Source of the DNA: an uncultured Opitutaceae bacterium
GTDB lineage: Bacteria > Verrucomicrobiota > Verrucomicrobiia > Opitutales > Opitutaceae
Assembly: GCA_903916755.1 (NCBI GenBank)
Contig: CAIWXW010000087.1
Location: 62,001-126,000, forward strand
Direction of reading: 5' to 3'
Length of the DNA: 64,000 nucleotides
The position numbers and the translations under genes were made by a program. Below, in pieces: positions 47,916-59,241 of this stretch (its first letter is position 1; every line of letters starts with the position of its first letter). The notes beneath the pieces were generated by a model. It had not been told where the DNA came from. It saw only the letters and a program-made list of their open reading frames with translations, and ran no database searches.

Positions 47916-49817
47916 GTGCGCGAACCCTCGTACCCACCGGCCACGGCGGACCGCCGCCGCTTGGCCCGCTGGCTGGTCCTGGCCGCGCTATTGTGCGCCA
48001 TCCTCGCGGGAAAGTTTCAGCTGATCGACCGATACGGGAGCGACCTGCCCTATTGGGACCAATGGGACGCGGAAGGGGACAACCTGCTCCGTCCCTATAA
48101 CGAGGGGCGCCTGCATCTCGCCCACCTGTTCGCGGCTCATGCCGAGCACCGCATCTTCTTCACCCGCGTCGAGGTCCTCTCCCTCTTTCTGGCCAATTCC
48201 CACCAATGGGACGCCCGCCTGGAGATGGTGGTGAATGCCGGCCTGCACACGGTGTTCGCGCTGCTGCTGGCCGCACTCGCCGTCCGGCTCCTGCCGCTGC
48301 CGGCGGCCGCCGCCTATGCCGGGGTCCTGGCCTACCTGTGCACCGCCCCGGCGGCCTGGGAAAATATTCTGGGCGGCTTTCAGTCCCAATTCTATTTTTT
48401 ACTGCTGCTTACCTCGGCGCACTTGGCCGGCACGCTCCTCGCCCGCCCCACCTGGCGCAACCGCCTCCTGGCGACGCTGGCCGGCGCCGCGGCGCTCGTC
48501 TGCATGGGCTCGGGCCTGATGTCGGCCCTCGCGATCATCGTCGTGCTGGCCCTCGAGTGGCTGCGTAAGCGGCGGCTCAGCCGCCTGCAAATCGCCATGA
48601 TCGCCCTCAACCTCGCCCTGTGCGTTGTCGCGGTGCTCATCCGCAGTGATTCGACCGCCAACAACTGGGCCCGGGCGGCGAGCTTTCCCGCCTGGGCTGC
48701 CGCAGTATGGCACGAATTCAAGTGGCCGGTCAACCAGCCCTGGATGGTCCTCCTGAACCTGGGCCCAGCCCTCCTGCTCGGCGCGGCCTGGTGGCGCGGG
48801 CGCGTCCGCTCGCCGGCCGCACCTCTCCTGCTCGCCGGCTGGCTCTGGTACCTGTTTCAGTCGATCGCGCTCGCCTATGCGCGCGGCGTGGTCGAGCACG
48901 CCTCCTTTTCTTACCGGTACACCGACCTGCGTGCCATCGGCTTCCTGACCGATGCGCTCGCGCTGGGCGTTCTGGCGGCGGAGGCCGGATCGGCCCGGGT
49001 CCGCCGAGCCTGGCTCGCCGGCGCCGGCCTGGTGGCCGTCGTCGCCTTGGCCGGCCTGCTGCAGCAGTCCCAGAAGGGCAAGGTCGACTTCCTCTCCCGC
49101 TTTCCCGTGATCAACGAGGCACGGATCGAGTCGGTCCGGCAATACGTCACCCATCACGACGCGGCCTTTTTCGAGCGCGAGCCTTGGACCCAGCTGCCCT
49201 ATCCTAACGTGCAGCGGCTCGCCATGCTCCTGGACCTGCCGTCGCTCCGCGTCACGCTGCCCACCTCGGTGCGGCCCCCGATCCCGTGGGAGATCGAACC
49301 CGTGCCCGCAGGAGCCAACGCTTCAATCGACTATCCGGCGGAAGGTCCGGCTGGTGCGGTCCCCCTGGGATTGGAAGCGCGTTATTTCAAGGAGGGCGAG
49401 GGCATCGCCAGCCGGGTCCAGTTGATCACCGAGCCCTTTGCCACCGACCAGCGGCTGGTCAGCCTCTATGTCGCCGGCGATCCGGCGTCCGGGTTGAAAC
49501 TCGCCCTCCTCGGCGCGGCCGGCGACCGCCACTGGAGTTCCGACCACCTGGATATGCAGCCGGCCCGCTGGACCCGGGTGAATTTCTATGTCACCCCCGG
49601 CCTCTATCGCCTTGAGGCCGTCGCGCAGGCGGATGGCTGGGCCGCCCTGTCCCAGCCCTTTACTGAAACCTTCCTCTCCCACGGGGCAGAAATCGCCGTG
49701 CGATCAGGACCTCGGCTGGGCGCAACGCTGGCCGCCGTCCTGGGCCTTGCCGCGCTGGCAGTGATGGCCTCCAGCCGCGACGCCGGCCGCTGGCCCCAGC
49801 CGGCGCCGGACCTGTAG
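47916..49817 (+). CDS. Polytopic membrane protein, GT-C-like, with C-terminal extracytoplasmic region
   Basis: 633 aa; DLPYWDQWDAEGDNLLRPYNEGRL acidic loop; multiple hydrophobic segments. Confidence 0.65.
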   Translation: MREPSYPPATADRRRLARWLVLAALLCAILAGKFQLIDRYGSDLPYWDQWDAEGDNLLRPYNEGRLHLAHLFAAHAEHRIFFTRVEVLSLFLANSHQWDARLEMVVNAGLHTVFALLLAALAVRLLPLPAAAAYAGVLAYLCTAPAAWENILGGFQSQFYFLLLLTSAHLAGTLLARPTWRNRLLATLAGAAALVCMGSGLMSALAIIVVLALEWLRKRRLSRLQIAMIALNLALCVVAVLIRSDSTANNWARAASFPAWAAAVWHEFKWPVNQPWMVLLNLGPALLLGAAWWRGRVRSPAAPLLLAGWLWYLFQSIALAYARGVVEHASFSYRYTDLRAIGFLTDALALGVLAAEAGSARVRRAWLAGAGLVAVVALAGLLQQSQKGKVDFLSRFPVINEARIESVRQYVTHHDAAFFEREPWTQLPYPNVQRLAMLLDLPSLRVTLPTSVRPPIPWEIEPVPAGANASIDYPAEGPAGAVPLGLEARYFKEGEGIASRVQLITEPFATDQRLVSLYVAGDPASGLKLALLGAAGDRHWSSDHLDMQPARWTRVNFYVTPGLYRLEAVAQADGWAALSQPFTETFLSHGAEIAVRSGPRLGATLAAVLGLAALAVMASSRDAGRWPQPAPDL

Positions 49818-49863
49818 CCAAAGCTTGGCCACGCCCGGATCTTCCCTACGCTCCCCCCCCCCG

Positions 49864-50601
49864 ATGCCTCCCCGCGTCCTCAAGCTTTCCGTCATCGTTC
49901 CCGTCTTCAACGAGCGGGCAACCGTGCGCGAGGCGCTCGATGCGATCGTGGCCAAGGATATCGCGAATTTTGAGCTCGAAATCATCGTCATCGAGAGCAA
50001 CTCGACCGATGGCTCGCGGGAGATCGTGCAATACTACCAGGGTCATCCGCGCGTGCAGATCATCCTCGAGGAGCAGCCCCGCGGCAAGGGGCACGCGGTG
50101 CGGCAGGGGCTGGCACGTGCGTCCGGCGACATCATCCTGATCCAGGACGCCGACCTGGAGTACAACCTGGACGACTATGAGGAGCTCTTGTCGCCGATCG
50201 TGACCGGCCGGCAGACCTTCGTCCTCGGCTCGCGCCACGGCCAAGGCGGCTGGGCAATCCGCAAGTTTAGCGACCAGCCGCTGCATGCGCTGGTGCTCAA
50301 TCTCGCCCACTGGACCTTCACTCTCATGATCAACGCGTCCCTGGGCATCTGGCTCAAGGACCCTTTCACGATGTACAAGGTCTTCCACCGCCGCTGCCTC
50401 GAGGGCCTGACCTTCGAATGCAACCGGTTCGATTTCGACTGGGAGCTCCTGATCAAGCTGGTGCGGAAAGGCCACCGGCCGATCGAGATCCCGATCAGCT
50501 ACGAGTCGCGGTCGTTCAAGGAGGGAAAGAAGATCTCCATGTTCCGCGATCCAATCACGTGGGTGCGGGCGCTCGTCAAGTACCGCTTCGTGAAGCTCTA
50601 G
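49864..50601 (+). CDS. GT2 family glycosyltransferase
   Basis: LSVIVPVFNERATVREALDAI; ESNSTDGSREIV; IQDADLEYNLDDYEELL. Confidence 0.9.
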   Translation: MPPRVLKLSVIVPVFNERATVREALDAIVAKDIANFELEIIVIESNSTDGSREIVQYYQGHPRVQIILEEQPRGKGHAVRQGLARASGDIILIQDADLEYNLDDYEELLSPIVTGRQTFVLGSRHGQGGWAIRKFSDQPLHALVLNLAHWTFTLMINASLGIWLKDPFTMYKVFHRRCLEGLTFECNRFDFDWELLIKLVRKGHRPIEIPISYESRSFKEGKKISMFRDPITWVRALVKYRFVKL

Positions 50602-50626
50602 GCCCGGCGCCCCGCCCTTTCCGCCC

Positions 50627-52052
50627 ATGTCCCCGTCCCCTGCGGTTCGGCCAACCCCGCCCGCTCGCCCTTGGTACGCGCGGCTGCCGCGACAGCCGCA
50701 CGCCGTTTTCCTCTGCCTGGCGCTGACATTCGGTCTGGGTGTGCTGGCGGCCAATCCGCCGTTCCAGGCACCGGACGAGTGGGAGAATTTCTACCGGGCC
50801 TTCCAGGTCAGCGAGGGCACAATCGTGGGCGAGAAATCGGAAACGGGGGCCGGCGGCATGCTGCCGGGCTCGCTGGGCTTCGCCGCCGCCCCCATGGGCA
50901 TCGCCTTCCATCCTGAGCGGAAGATGAGCGGCGCGATCTTCCGGCAGATGCTGTACCCAATCTTCACCGACTGGCACGGGGCACCGAGGGGGTTCATGGA
51001 TTTCCGCCACACCGTCATCTACGCGCCGGTCGGTTACGCGCCGCAGGCGCTGGGCATCGACCTCGGGAAGCTGCTCACGCTCGGCGACCTGGGTGTCATG
51101 TACCTGGCCCGCCTCGCCGGCTTCGCCGCCTGCGTGGGCCTCGGCTACACCGCGCTGCGCCGGATGCCCTTCTACCGTTGGAGCCTGATGCTCCTCCTCT
51201 TGGCGCCCATGGGGTTCTATCTCATGGGCTCGATCGCCCAGGATGGCGTCCTGATCGGCGAGGGCGCCCTCTTCGTCGCCGTGCTCGCCGGCCTGGCGGC
51301 GAACCCTGGCCGGGCGCCCACGCGGGGGGAATGCGCCCAGCTGCTGGTGCTGGCGGCGCTGATGCCGATTGCCAAGTTTGTCTATTTGCCGATGGCTTGC
51401 CTGGCGCTCGTGGCCGTGCTGCCCCCGCCTGTCGGGGTGGGCGGCCCGAATCGGCTTCGCCGCCGCGTTCGCCCTGGTTTGCTTGCTGCCCGTCTGGGGC
51501 TGGGGCCACGTAATTTCCTCCCTCTATATCCCGGGACGTACGGACATTCCACTCGACCCGGTGGCCCAGCTGCACGGGGTCGCCCGTGCGCCGTGGGCCT
51601 TCGTCGCGCTGGTGGGGCGGACGCTGGCCGCGCGCGGTGGCGACATCTACCGCATGGCAGTCGGCGATCTCGGCTGGGTCGACACCGCCCTCCCCGGCTG
51701 GTTCTACCCCACGTACGGGATCGGCCTGCTGGCCTGCATCGCGGTGGAATCCGGCGGCGCGCCGCGAATGGCTTGGTGGCAGCGACTGCTCCTGCCTGCG
51801 GCCGCCCTTGCCTGCGCGCTCCTCGTCTTTCTCGCGATGTACGCCAACTGGAACGCCCCCGGCTCGCGCACGCCGATCGACGGGATCCAGGGGCGTTACT
51901 TTCTGCCGCTGGCTCCGCTGGTCCTGATCGCCGGTCCGCGCTGGGGCGCCTGGCGCGCTCCGGCCTGGGCTCCCGCCGCGCTGGGCGGGCTACTCGGGGT
52001 GATCAGTGCGGCCGTGTGCCTGTGGGCGGTGGTTACACGCTATTATCTCTAA
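50627..52052 (+). pseudogene. DUF2142-like membrane protein interrupted by a +1 frameshift (or sequencing error) near 51422-51426
   Basis: Frame of 50627 encodes LAANPPFQAPDEWENFYRAFQVSEGT...ALVAVLP; the matching C-terminus (RLSGWAARIGFAAAF...IPGRTDIPLDPVAQ...CLWAVVTRYYL) continues in the frame of ORF 51369-52052; paralog 39014-40606 is intact. Confidence 0.82.
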
Positions 52053-52088
52053 CCTTTAGCGGAGGGGAGGCATAGGACGTGGCTCCCA

Positions 52089-52907
52089 CTAGGCATGCAG
52101 GCTGATATTGCTCTCTGCAACCCGCCCCATCACCGGCTCGGTCTGGAGGAGATAGGGGGCCGCTTTGTCGCGATCGAGATAGACCGGAACGGAAAGGCCC
52201 ATCCGGCCGCGGGCCCGGGCCAGGCTGACCCCCAGGACGCCAAGGCCGTATTTCAGGCTGCGACGGAAATTGATGGAGGAGGCCTCGGGGAAATACTTGG
52301 TCGGACAGGATATCTCGGCGATCCGGTAGCCCCAATGGTGGCACTGGACCAGCATCTGGTTATCGAACACGAAGTCATCCGAGTTGGCCAGGAGCGGCAG
52401 GGACGACAACACCTTCCGCGAAAAGGCCCGGTAACCCGTATGGTACTCGGACAGCTTCTGGCCGATGAGAAGGTTCTGTGCCAGGGTAAGGAATCGGTTG
52501 GAGATGTACTTGTAGAGCGGCATGCCGCCCCCCAGGGCACCCCGGCCCAGGATCCGGGAACCAATCGCCACATCGTATACGCCTGACGCAACCATTTGGG
52601 CCATAGCAGGAAGCAGGCGGGGATCGTACTGATAGTCAGGGTGGAGCATCACCACGATATCCGCCCCCGTCGCCAGAGCCAGGGCGTAGCACGTCTTCTG
52701 GTTGCCTCCATATCCGTGGTTCCGGCGGTGGAAGGCGTAGCGCAGGCCCAGGCGCACGGTGATTTCCCTCGTTGCATCCGTGCTGTTGTCGTCCACCACG
52801 ATGATGTCATCCACCACCGACCGGTCGATCTCGGCGACGGTCTTTTCCAGCGTGGAGGCCGCGTTGTAGGCCGGCAGCACGGCGCAGACTTTGTAGTGGT
52901 TGATCAT
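52089..52907 (-). CDS. GT2 family glycosyltransferase (DPM1-like)
   Basis: [54 protein letters not shown] at 52907. Confidence 0.88.
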   Translation of the reverse strand: MINHYKVCAVLPAYNAASTLEKTVAEIDRSVVDDIIVVDDNSTDATREITVRLGLRYAFHRRNHGYGGNQKTCYALALATGADIVVMLHPDYQYDPRLLPAMAQMVASGVYDVAIGSRILGRGALGGGMPLYKYISNRFLTLAQNLLIGQKLSEYHTGYRAFSRKVLSSLPLLANSDDFVFDNQMLVQCHHWGYRIAEISCPTKYFPEASSINFRRSLKYGLGVLGVSLARARGRMGLSVPVYLDRDKAAPYLLQTEPVMGRVAESNISLHA

Positions 52908-52983
52908 CGGGGGAGGGGAACACCCATAGGCGGTCGAAATACCGTTGGCAAGTAACCCATTTCCGGCCAGAAACTTCCTTTTC

Positions 52984-54050
<1,067 letters not shown>

Positions 54051-54054
<4 letters not shown>

Positions 54055-54521
54055 AGCCGGCTCTGGCCGCCCTGGCTTTCATGGCTGTCGTCGCCGCCGC
54101 CGCGCGGGCCCAAAGCCCGACCGCGCTGGCCAAGGATTCTCCCTTTTCAGGGCCGGCCAGTCCGGCGGCCACCGCCGCGCGCCCGACCGAGCCGGTGCAA
54201 TTGACCGGAGTCAGCGCGAGCGCGGCAGGCGTCCGGCTTTGCCTCTATGACCTGGCGACCCGGCACAGCCGCTGGCTCGGGGTCGGCGCCGCCGCCGATG
54301 GCATTCAGGTCGTCAGCTATGACGAGAACCGCCAGGCGGCGGTGATTTCCCTGGGCGGCGTCCAGCATACCGTGACCTTGCAGGAATGGCAGACGGCCTC
54401 CCTGGCCGCGGCCAGCCCGGAAGCGAAGGCGCGGGAAGCGCGGCTGCTGAGCGGCGACCTGCTGGATATCGGGCTGCAGCAGCGCAAGGCCGCTGCGGCG
54501 CAAAAATCCGCGGGCAACTAG
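54051..54521 (+). CDS. Small secreted/periplasmic protein of unknown function
   Basis: Signal-like [26 protein letters not shown] overlap with the upstream gene. Confidence 0.65.
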
Positions 54522-54530
54522 GAAGCCGTC

Positions 54531-55607
54531 ATGCGCATCCTCATCTCCGGAGCCTGCGGCTTTGTCGGCAGCACCCTCGCCCGGGAACTGGCCCAGCGGC
54601 CGAGACCACCCGAACTCGTCGGCTTCGACAATTTCGTCCGGCCCGGCAGCGAGATGAACCGGGCGGAATTGCGGAAACTCGGCGTAAAGCTTTTTCACGG
54701 CGACCTGCGGCTGGCCAGCGACCTCGAGACCCTGCCGCCCTGCGACTGGGTGATTGATGCCGCCGCCAATCCCAGCGTCCTGGCCGGGGTCGACGGGCGC
54801 ACCAGCTCCCGGCAGGTGGTGGAGCACAACCTCGTTGGTACCGTCAATCTCCTGGAATACTGCAAGCTGCACCGGGCCGGACTGGTGCTCCTCAGCACCA
54901 GCCGCGTCTACAGCATCGCACCTCTGGCCCGCCTGCCGGTGACTATCGCCGACCGGGCGTTCCGGCCGAATCTACCGGTGATCGGATCGATGCCCGGGCT
55001 CTCCGCGGCCGGCGTGAGCGAGGCGTTTCCGACCGCCGCTCCCGTCTCGCTCTACGGCGCCACCAAGCTCGCCAGCGAGGCGCTCGCGCTGGAGTACGGC
55101 GAAGCCTTCAACCTGCCGGTCTTCATCAACCGCTGCGGAGTCCTCGCCGGCGCCGGCCAGTTCGGCCGGCCAGACCAGGGCATTTTCGCGTTTTGGATCA
55201 ATCGCTGGCTCCGGGACCGTCCGCTCGAGTACATCGGTTTCGACGGACAGGGCCATCAGGTGCGCGACTGCCTGCATCCTCGCGACCTCGTCCCCCTGCT
55301 GGATCGGCAGTTCGCGGCCCCCGGTCTTCCTAGCGGCGACCGGATCTGCAATGTCGGGGGCGGCGTGGCTTCCGCCTATTCGCTGCGGCAGCTGAGCGAC
55401 TGGTGCGCCGGCCGGTTCGGCCCGCGGAGTGTGACTGCCGCGACGGCCCCTCGGGCCTTCGACCTGCCCTGGATGGTGCTCGACGCGGGCCAAGCCCAGC
55501 GGCTATGGCAATGGCGCCCGCAGACCCCCGTGGCGGCGATCTTGGACGAGATCGCAGTGCACGCGCAGGGCCATCCCGACTGGCTCGATGTTTCGGCCCC
55601 CCTGTGA
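54531..55607 (+). CDS. NAD-dependent epimerase/dehydratase, CDP-paratose-epimerase-like
   Basis: ILISGACGFVGSTLARELA; DAAANPSVLAGVDG; LLSTSRVYSIAPL; INRCGVLAGAGQFGRPDQGIFAFW. Confidence 0.85.
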   Translation: MRILISGACGFVGSTLARELAQRPRPPELVGFDNFVRPGSEMNRAELRKLGVKLFHGDLRLASDLETLPPCDWVIDAAANPSVLAGVDGRTSSRQVVEHNLVGTVNLLEYCKLHRAGLVLLSTSRVYSIAPLARLPVTIADRAFRPNLPVIGSMPGLSAAGVSEAFPTAAPVSLYGATKLASEALALEYGEAFNLPVFINRCGVLAGAGQFGRPDQGIFAFWINRWLRDRPLEYIGFDGQGHQVRDCLHPRDLVPLLDRQFAAPGLPSGDRICNVGGGVASAYSLRQLSDWCAGRFGPRSVTAATAPRAFDLPWMVLDAGQAQRLWQWRPQTPVAAILDEIAVHAQGHPDWLDVSAPL

Positions 55608-56380
55608 CGCCCGCCCCGGACCAGACCCTGCCGGCGCTGACCCTCTTTTCGGTCGTTATCCCGGCCCGCGACGAAGAGGCGTCCCTGCCCGCCACCCTGC
55701 GGGCGCTGCACGCGGAATTCACGCGCGAGGGAATCCCGCACGAACTCATCGTGGTGGACGACGGCAGCACGGACGGAACTTGGGCGATTCTGGAGGGACT
55801 GCAGGGCGATATCCCGACCCTGGCGCCCGTGCGCAACCCCGGGCCGCATGGCTTCGGGCGGGCCATCGTCCGCGGCTTCGACCGCATCAGGGGAGATGCA
55901 GTCGTCATCGTGATGGCGGACGCCTCCGATTCGCCGGCCGACGCGGTGCGGTACTGGCGTCTGCTCAACGCGGGCTACGAATGTGTCTTCGGCAGCCGCT
56001 TTGTGCGGGGGGGCCAGGTGGTGGACTATCCGCGGGTGAAGCTCTTCGTCAACCGACTCGCCAACCTCTTCATCCGCGTCCTCTTCGCTGTGCCGCTCAA
56101 TGACACGACCAACGCCTTCAAGGCCTACCGGCGGGGCGTGATCGAGGGCTGCCGGCCGTATTTGGCGCCGCACTTCAACCTCACCGTCGAGATCCCCCTC
56201 AAGGCGATTGCGCGCGGCTATACCTGGACCGTGACGCCCATCTCCTGGCAGAACCGGAAGCACGGAATCGCCAAACTCAAAATCAAGGAAATGGGAAGCC
56301 GGTATTTTTTCATCTGCATGTATGTGTGGCTGGAAAAATACTTCAGTCGGGGTGACTATCGGAAAAAGAACTCTCTATGA
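55604..56380 (+). CDS. GT2 family glycosyltransferase
   Basis: FSVVIPARDEEASLPATLRAL; VVDDGSTDGTWAIL; MADASDSPADAVRYW; GTG start overlaps previous stop. Confidence 0.88.
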   Translation: MTPAPDQTLPALTLFSVVIPARDEEASLPATLRALHAEFTREGIPHELIVVDDGSTDGTWAILEGLQGDIPTLAPVRNPGPHGFGRAIVRGFDRIRGDAVVIVMADASDSPADAVRYWRLLNAGYECVFGSRFVRGGQVVDYPRVKLFVNRLANLFIRVLFAVPLNDTTNAFKAYRRGVIEGCRPYLAPHFNLTVEIPLKAIARGYTWTVTPISWQNRKHGIAKLKIKEMGSRYFFICMYVWLEKYFSRGDYRKKNSL

Positions 56381-57252
56381 TCTATCTTCTCGGAGGCTCC
56401 GGTTATGTGGGCCAGGCCTATCAAACGCTGCTCACGCGCAAGGGCATTCCCTTTCGCAACCTGCGCCGGGCGGAGGTGGACTACACCAACCCCGCCGTGC
56501 TGCGCGCCGCCCTGGAACGGGACCGGCCGAGCTTCCTGATCAACGCCGCGGGTTACACCGGCAAGCCCAACGTGGATGCCTGCGAGCTCCACAAGACCGA
56601 CTGCCTCTTCGGCAACGCCGTCCTGCCGGGCATCATCGCCGAGGCCTGCGGCGCGGCCGGCGTCCCCTGGGGGCACGTGTCGTCCGGTTGCATCTACAAT
56701 GGCAGCCGGGCCGACGGAAAGGGTTTTACCGAGGACGACACCCCCAATTTCTCCTTTCGCGCCAACCACTGCTCGTTCTACAGCGGCTGCAAGGCCCTGG
56801 GCGAGGAGGTGCTGTCCGGCCAGCCCCAGGTCTACGTGTGGCGCCTGCGCATCCCCTTTGACCAGCACGAGAACCCGCGCAACTACCTGACCAAGCTGAT
56901 GCGCTACGCCCGCCTCCTCGCCGCCGCCAATTCCCTCTCGGAACTGCAGGAGTTCGTGGCCGCGACGTTCGCCTGCTGGGAGCAGCACGTCCCCTTCGGC
57001 ACCTACAACGTGACCAATCCCGGCGCCATCACGACGCATTAGGTGGTCGACATGATCCGCCAGAGCAAGGTGTGCGAGAAGGAGTTCAGCTTCTTCAAGG
57101 ACGAAGACGAGTTCATGCTGACGGCAGCCAAGACGCCGCGCTCGAACTGTGTCCTGGACGCCTCGAAGCTGGCCCGCGCCGGCATTCCCATGACCGAGGT
57201 CCACGATTCAGTCGCCCGCGCCCTCAAGAACTGGGTGCCCGCCAAGTCATGA
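56377..57252 (+). pseudogene. RmlD-like sugar-nucleotide reductase/epimerase interrupted by in-frame TAG at 57040-57042
   Basis: MIYLLGGSGYVGQAYQTLL...NAAGYTGKPNVDAC...[14 protein letters not shown] continues in the same frame as [48 protein letters not shown]. Confidence 0.8.
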
Positions 57253-58325
57253 ACTTCCTGGTCACCGGCGGCTGCGGCTTCATCGGCAGCAATTTCATCC
57301 GGCAGCGCCTGACGGAGCAGGGCTCGGCCCTGACCCGGCTGGTGAACCTGGACAAGCTGACCTATGCGGGGAACCCGGCCAACCTGGCCGACCTCGCCGG
57401 CGATCCGCGGTATGTGTTCTCCCATGGCGACATCGGGGATGAGGCGCTGACCGCCCGCCTGTTGTCCGAACATGCCATTGACGCCGTCGTGAATTTCGCC
57501 GCCGAGTCGCATGTGGACCGTTCGATCGATTCGCCCGAGCCCTTCTTCGAGACCAATGTCGTCGGCACGCTCCGGCTGCTCAACGCGGCCCGCCGCCACT
57601 GGGCGTCGCTGGCGCCCGAAAAGAAGGCGGCTTTCCGCTTCCTCCACGTCTCGACCGATGAAGTCTACGGCACGCTGGAGCCGGCCGACCCCGCCTTCAC
57701 GGAAAAGACCCCCTTCGCCCCGAACAGCCCCTATGCCGCCTCGAAGGCCGCCAGCGACCACACCGTCCGGTCCTTCCAGCATACCTACAAGCTGCCGACC
57801 CTGACGACCAACTGCTCGAACAACTACGGCCCCTACCATTTTCCGGAAAAGCTGATCCCGCTCGTCATCCTCAATGCCATCGACGGCAAGCCCCTTCCGA
57901 TTTACGGGGACGGCCAGCAGATCCGCGACTGGCTCTATGTCGAGGACCACGCCCGGGCGATCTGGGAGGTCCTGCGGCGCGGCCGGGTCGGCGAGACTTA
58001 CAACGTGGGCGGCTTGAACGAGCGGCCCAATCTCGAGGTGGTCCAGCGCATTTGCAGCCTGCTCGACGCCAAGTCCCCCCGGGCCGACGGAAAATCCTAC
58101 GCGACCCAGATCACCTACGTCACCGACCGTCCCGGCCATGACCGCCGCTACGCGATCGACTGCGCCAAGATCCAGGGCGAGCTCGGCTGGCAGCCCCGCG
58201 AATCCTTCGAGACGGGCCTGGCGAAGACGGTGGATTGGTATTTGGCGAACCGCAGCTGGTGCCACGACATCACCACCAGCCGCTACCAGCGACAAAGGCT
58301 CGGCAGCGGCGGCAAAACCGCCTAA
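57249..58325 (+). CDS. rfbB: dTDP-glucose 4,6-dehydratase
   Basis: [72 protein letters not shown]. Confidence 0.95.
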   Translation: MNFLVTGGCGFIGSNFIRQRLTEQGSALTRLVNLDKLTYAGNPANLADLAGDPRYVFSHGDIGDEALTARLLSEHAIDAVVNFAAESHVDRSIDSPEPFFETNVVGTLRLLNAARRHWASLAPEKKAAFRFLHVSTDEVYGTLEPADPAFTEKTPFAPNSPYAASKAASDHTVRSFQHTYKLPTLTTNCSNNYGPYHFPEKLIPLVILNAIDGKPLPIYGDGQQIRDWLYVEDHARAIWEVLRRGRVGETYNVGGLNERPNLEVVQRICSLLDAKSPRADGKSYATQITYVTDRPGHDRRYAIDCAKIQGELGWQPRESFETGLAKTVDWYLANRSWCHDITTSRYQRQRLGSGGKTA

Positions 58326-58343
58326 GCAGGCAGGCGACCCCCC

Positions 58344-59228
58344 ATGCAGCGCAAAGGCATCATCCTCGCCGGCGGCTCCGGCACCCGGCTCTATCCGCTG
58401 ACAATCGCCGTGAGCAAGCAGCTCATGCCGATCTACGACAAACCGATGGTGTACTATCCCCTGTCGGTGCTGATGCAGTCCGGCATCCGGGACATCCTGG
58501 TGATTTCGACCCCCCAGGACCTGCCCCTCTTCCGGCGGCTGCTGGGCGACGGCGCCGCCATGGGCCTGCGGCTGAGCTACGCCGAACAGCCCAATCCCGA
58601 GGGCCTGGCGCAGGCCTTCGTCATCGGGGCGGACTTTGTGGGCGACGCGCCCTCGGCGCTGATCCTCGGCGACAATCTCTTCTATGGCCAGGACCTGGCC
58701 AAGTCCCTGGAACGCGCCGCCGCGCGCGAGACGGGGGCCACGATCTTCGGCTACCATGTCGCCGATCCGACCTCGTACGGCGTGGTCGAGTTCGCCCCGG
58801 ACGGCAAGGTCGTCTCGCTCGAGGAAAAGCCCGTCCAGCCGAAGTCCAATTTCGCCATCCCCGGCATTTATTTCTACGATCGCGACGTCGTGCGCCTGGC
58901 GCGGGCGCTGAAACCGTCCAAACGCGGGGAACTCGAGATCACCGACCTCAACCGGCTCTATCTCGAGGCCGGCCGGCTGCACGTGGAGCTGCTGGGCCGC
59001 GGCACCGCCTGGCTCGACACCGGCACCCACGATTCACTCCTCGAGGCCGCGCAATTCGTCCACGTGATCGAGCACCGGCAGGGCCTGAAGATCGCCTGTC
59101 CCGAGGAGATCGCCTGGAGCAAGGGCTGGATCGACCGTCCCCGCCTCGAAGCCGGCGTGGCCCGGATGGGCAAGTCGGCCTACGGGCAGTACCTGCGGCG
59201 CCTCCTCGCGGAAACGTCCCGCGGCTGA
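58344..59228 (+). CDS. rfbA: Glucose-1-phosphate thymidylyltransferase
   Basis: [70 protein letters not shown]. Confidence 0.96.
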   Translation: MQRKGIILAGGSGTRLYPLTIAVSKQLMPIYDKPMVYYPLSVLMQSGIRDILVISTPQDLPLFRRLLGDGAAMGLRLSYAEQPNPEGLAQAFVIGADFVGDAPSALILGDNLFYGQDLAKSLERAAARETGATIFGYHVADPTSYGVVEFAPDGKVVSLEEKPVQPKSNFAIPGIYFYDRDVVRLARALKPSKRGELEITDLNRLYLEAGRLHVELLGRGTAWLDTGTHDSLLEAAQFVHVIEHRQGLKIACPEEIAWSKGWIDRPRLEAGVARMGKSAYGQYLRRLLAETSRG

Positions 59229-59241
59229 ACCGGTTGGCCGG

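Noticed and set aside
46880-48001. 373-aa minus-strand ORF
   Set aside because: Antisense to the second GT2 domain of 44015-47908.
57039-59030. 663-aa minus-strand ORF
   Set aside because: Antisense shadow of rfbB/rfbA in high-GC DNA; the plus-strand genes have clear family motifs and the antisense protein is low-complexity without recognisable domains.
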